This document shows, piece by piece, positions 7,472 through 7,969 of a stretch of 7,969 nt of DNA. Source of the DNA: Acetofilamentum sp. Its GTDB lineage: Bacteria; Bacteroidota; Bacteroidia; Bacteroidales; DTU049. Numbering within the stretch: position 1 is the stretch's first letter; the number at the start of each line of letters is the position of its first letter. Under the pieces are notes generated by a model that saw only the letters and a list, made by a program, of their open reading frames with translations, was not told the origin of the DNA and searched no databases. The translations under genes and the position numbers were made by a program. The DNA lies in NCBI GenBank assembly GCA_020720525.1, contig DYON01000120.1, forward strand, positions 1-7,969, in the 5' to 3' direction.

Positions 7472-7969
7472 ATTTCAATCCTTTCAGTCTCTAATTCAAT
7501 TGTAATTTGGGTTCCATCACCAAGTTGCGAAGCAAAATCGATTTTTCCATTAAGCGACGAAATACGTTCGGCAACCGATCGAAGACCAATTCCTTTAACC
7601 GCAGCAGCTTTATCAAAACCCGTACCATCATCCGAAACTGCAATCCAAATACGGTCGGAGGCAGTAACCAATTCTATGCCGATTCGTTTTGCGGCAGCGT
7701 GTTTGAGGGCATTATTAACCAATTCTTGTACTGTGCGAAAAAGCTGCTTTTCGACCAGAGCATCGTATCGAAATTCGCTTCCCGAAAAATAGAAATGCAA
7801 TTCGGGACTCAAAAACTGGCGCTTCAACGAAGCAACAAGTTCTCTAAAAGCAGCATTCAACCCATGTTCGACCAATGTTTGCGGAAACAGGTTTCGGCTC
7901 ATTTGCCGCAATTCGGCCGAAGCATCGTGAATGCGACTGGAAACCAAATTGAGCTCGTCAACAGCCACA
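7468..7969 (-). CDS. Sensor histidine kinase, NarL-partner type (HisKA_3/HATPase_c), C-terminal part only
   Basis: Only the last 166 or so residues are in the window; the gene runs off the right edge and the GTG at 7968 is probably an internal Val. The visible part starts within the dimerisation helices, with LRQMSRNLFPQTLVEHGL typical of the HisKA_3 class, followed by the ATP-binding domain. The N box is QELVNNALKH, the G1 box DDGTGFD, the G2 box KGIGLRSVAERI, and the end GDGTQITIEL. The phosphoacceptor His and any sensor, TPR or membrane segments lie outside the window, so the signal and location cannot be told. The stop TGA (7468-7470) overlaps the regulator's ATG by four bases. It phosphorylates that regulator in all likelihood. 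Confidence 0.93.
   Translation of the reverse strand, partial: VAVDELNLVSSRIHDASAELRQMSRNLFPQTLVEHGLNAAFRELVASLKRQFLSPELHFYFSGSEFRYDALVEKQLFRTVQELVNNALKHAAAKRIGIELVTASDRIWIAVSDDGTGFDKAAAVKGIGLRSVAERISSLNGKIDFASQLGDGTQITIELETERIEI

Noticed and set aside
7024..7494. Plus-strand open frame of 156 codons antisense to the response regulator
   Set aside because: The minus strand here encodes a complete receiver/HTH protein with all key residues; the antisense product is Arg-rich and low in family character.

Overview
The window looks like chromosomal DNA of a member of the Bacteroidota. It is AT-rich, start codons lack Shine-Dalgarno sequences, one promoter has the Bacteroidota-type -7 box TAnnTTTG, lipoproteins and VSA/Q-type signal peptides are common, and the protein families (an exported bleomycin-hydrolase-like peptidase and a giant WG-repeat protein) are typical of the phylum. 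I cannot place it below phylum level. I see no transposase, phage gene, tRNA, rRNA or CRISPR array.

Layout. Positions 1-935 (minus strand) hold a C1-family aminopeptidase (bleomycin hydrolase/PepC-like) that runs off the left edge. Its frame is broken at two poly-A runs, so it is a recent pseudogene or carries two sequence errors. An 84-base divergent gap with a good plus-strand promoter separates it from a 183-residue lipoprotein (1020-1571, plus) that ends at a strong UUCG-loop terminator. The convergent gap that follows (1572-1768) also holds an elaborate nested palindrome of about 110 bases.

From 1769 to the right edge every gene is on the minus strand. In transcription order they are: the C-terminal part of a NarL-type sensor histidine kinase (from the right edge to 7468); its response regulator, overlapping it by ATGA (7471-6860); a 196-base AT-rich gap with repeated TTAACAAA boxes and a plausible promoter; a 444-residue lipoprotein (6663-5329); and, 14 bases further on, a 1181-residue exported WG-repeat protein (5314-1769).

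How the genes may work together. Kinase and regulator form one translationally coupled pair. The lipoprotein and WG-repeat protein form a second, two-gene operon whose products should both lie outside the inner membrane. Because the repeated boxes lie between the two units, the regulator may control the envelope operon. That is inference from position only. The best candidates for undescribed biology are this lipoprotein/WG-repeat pair and the nested palindrome just downstream of it.
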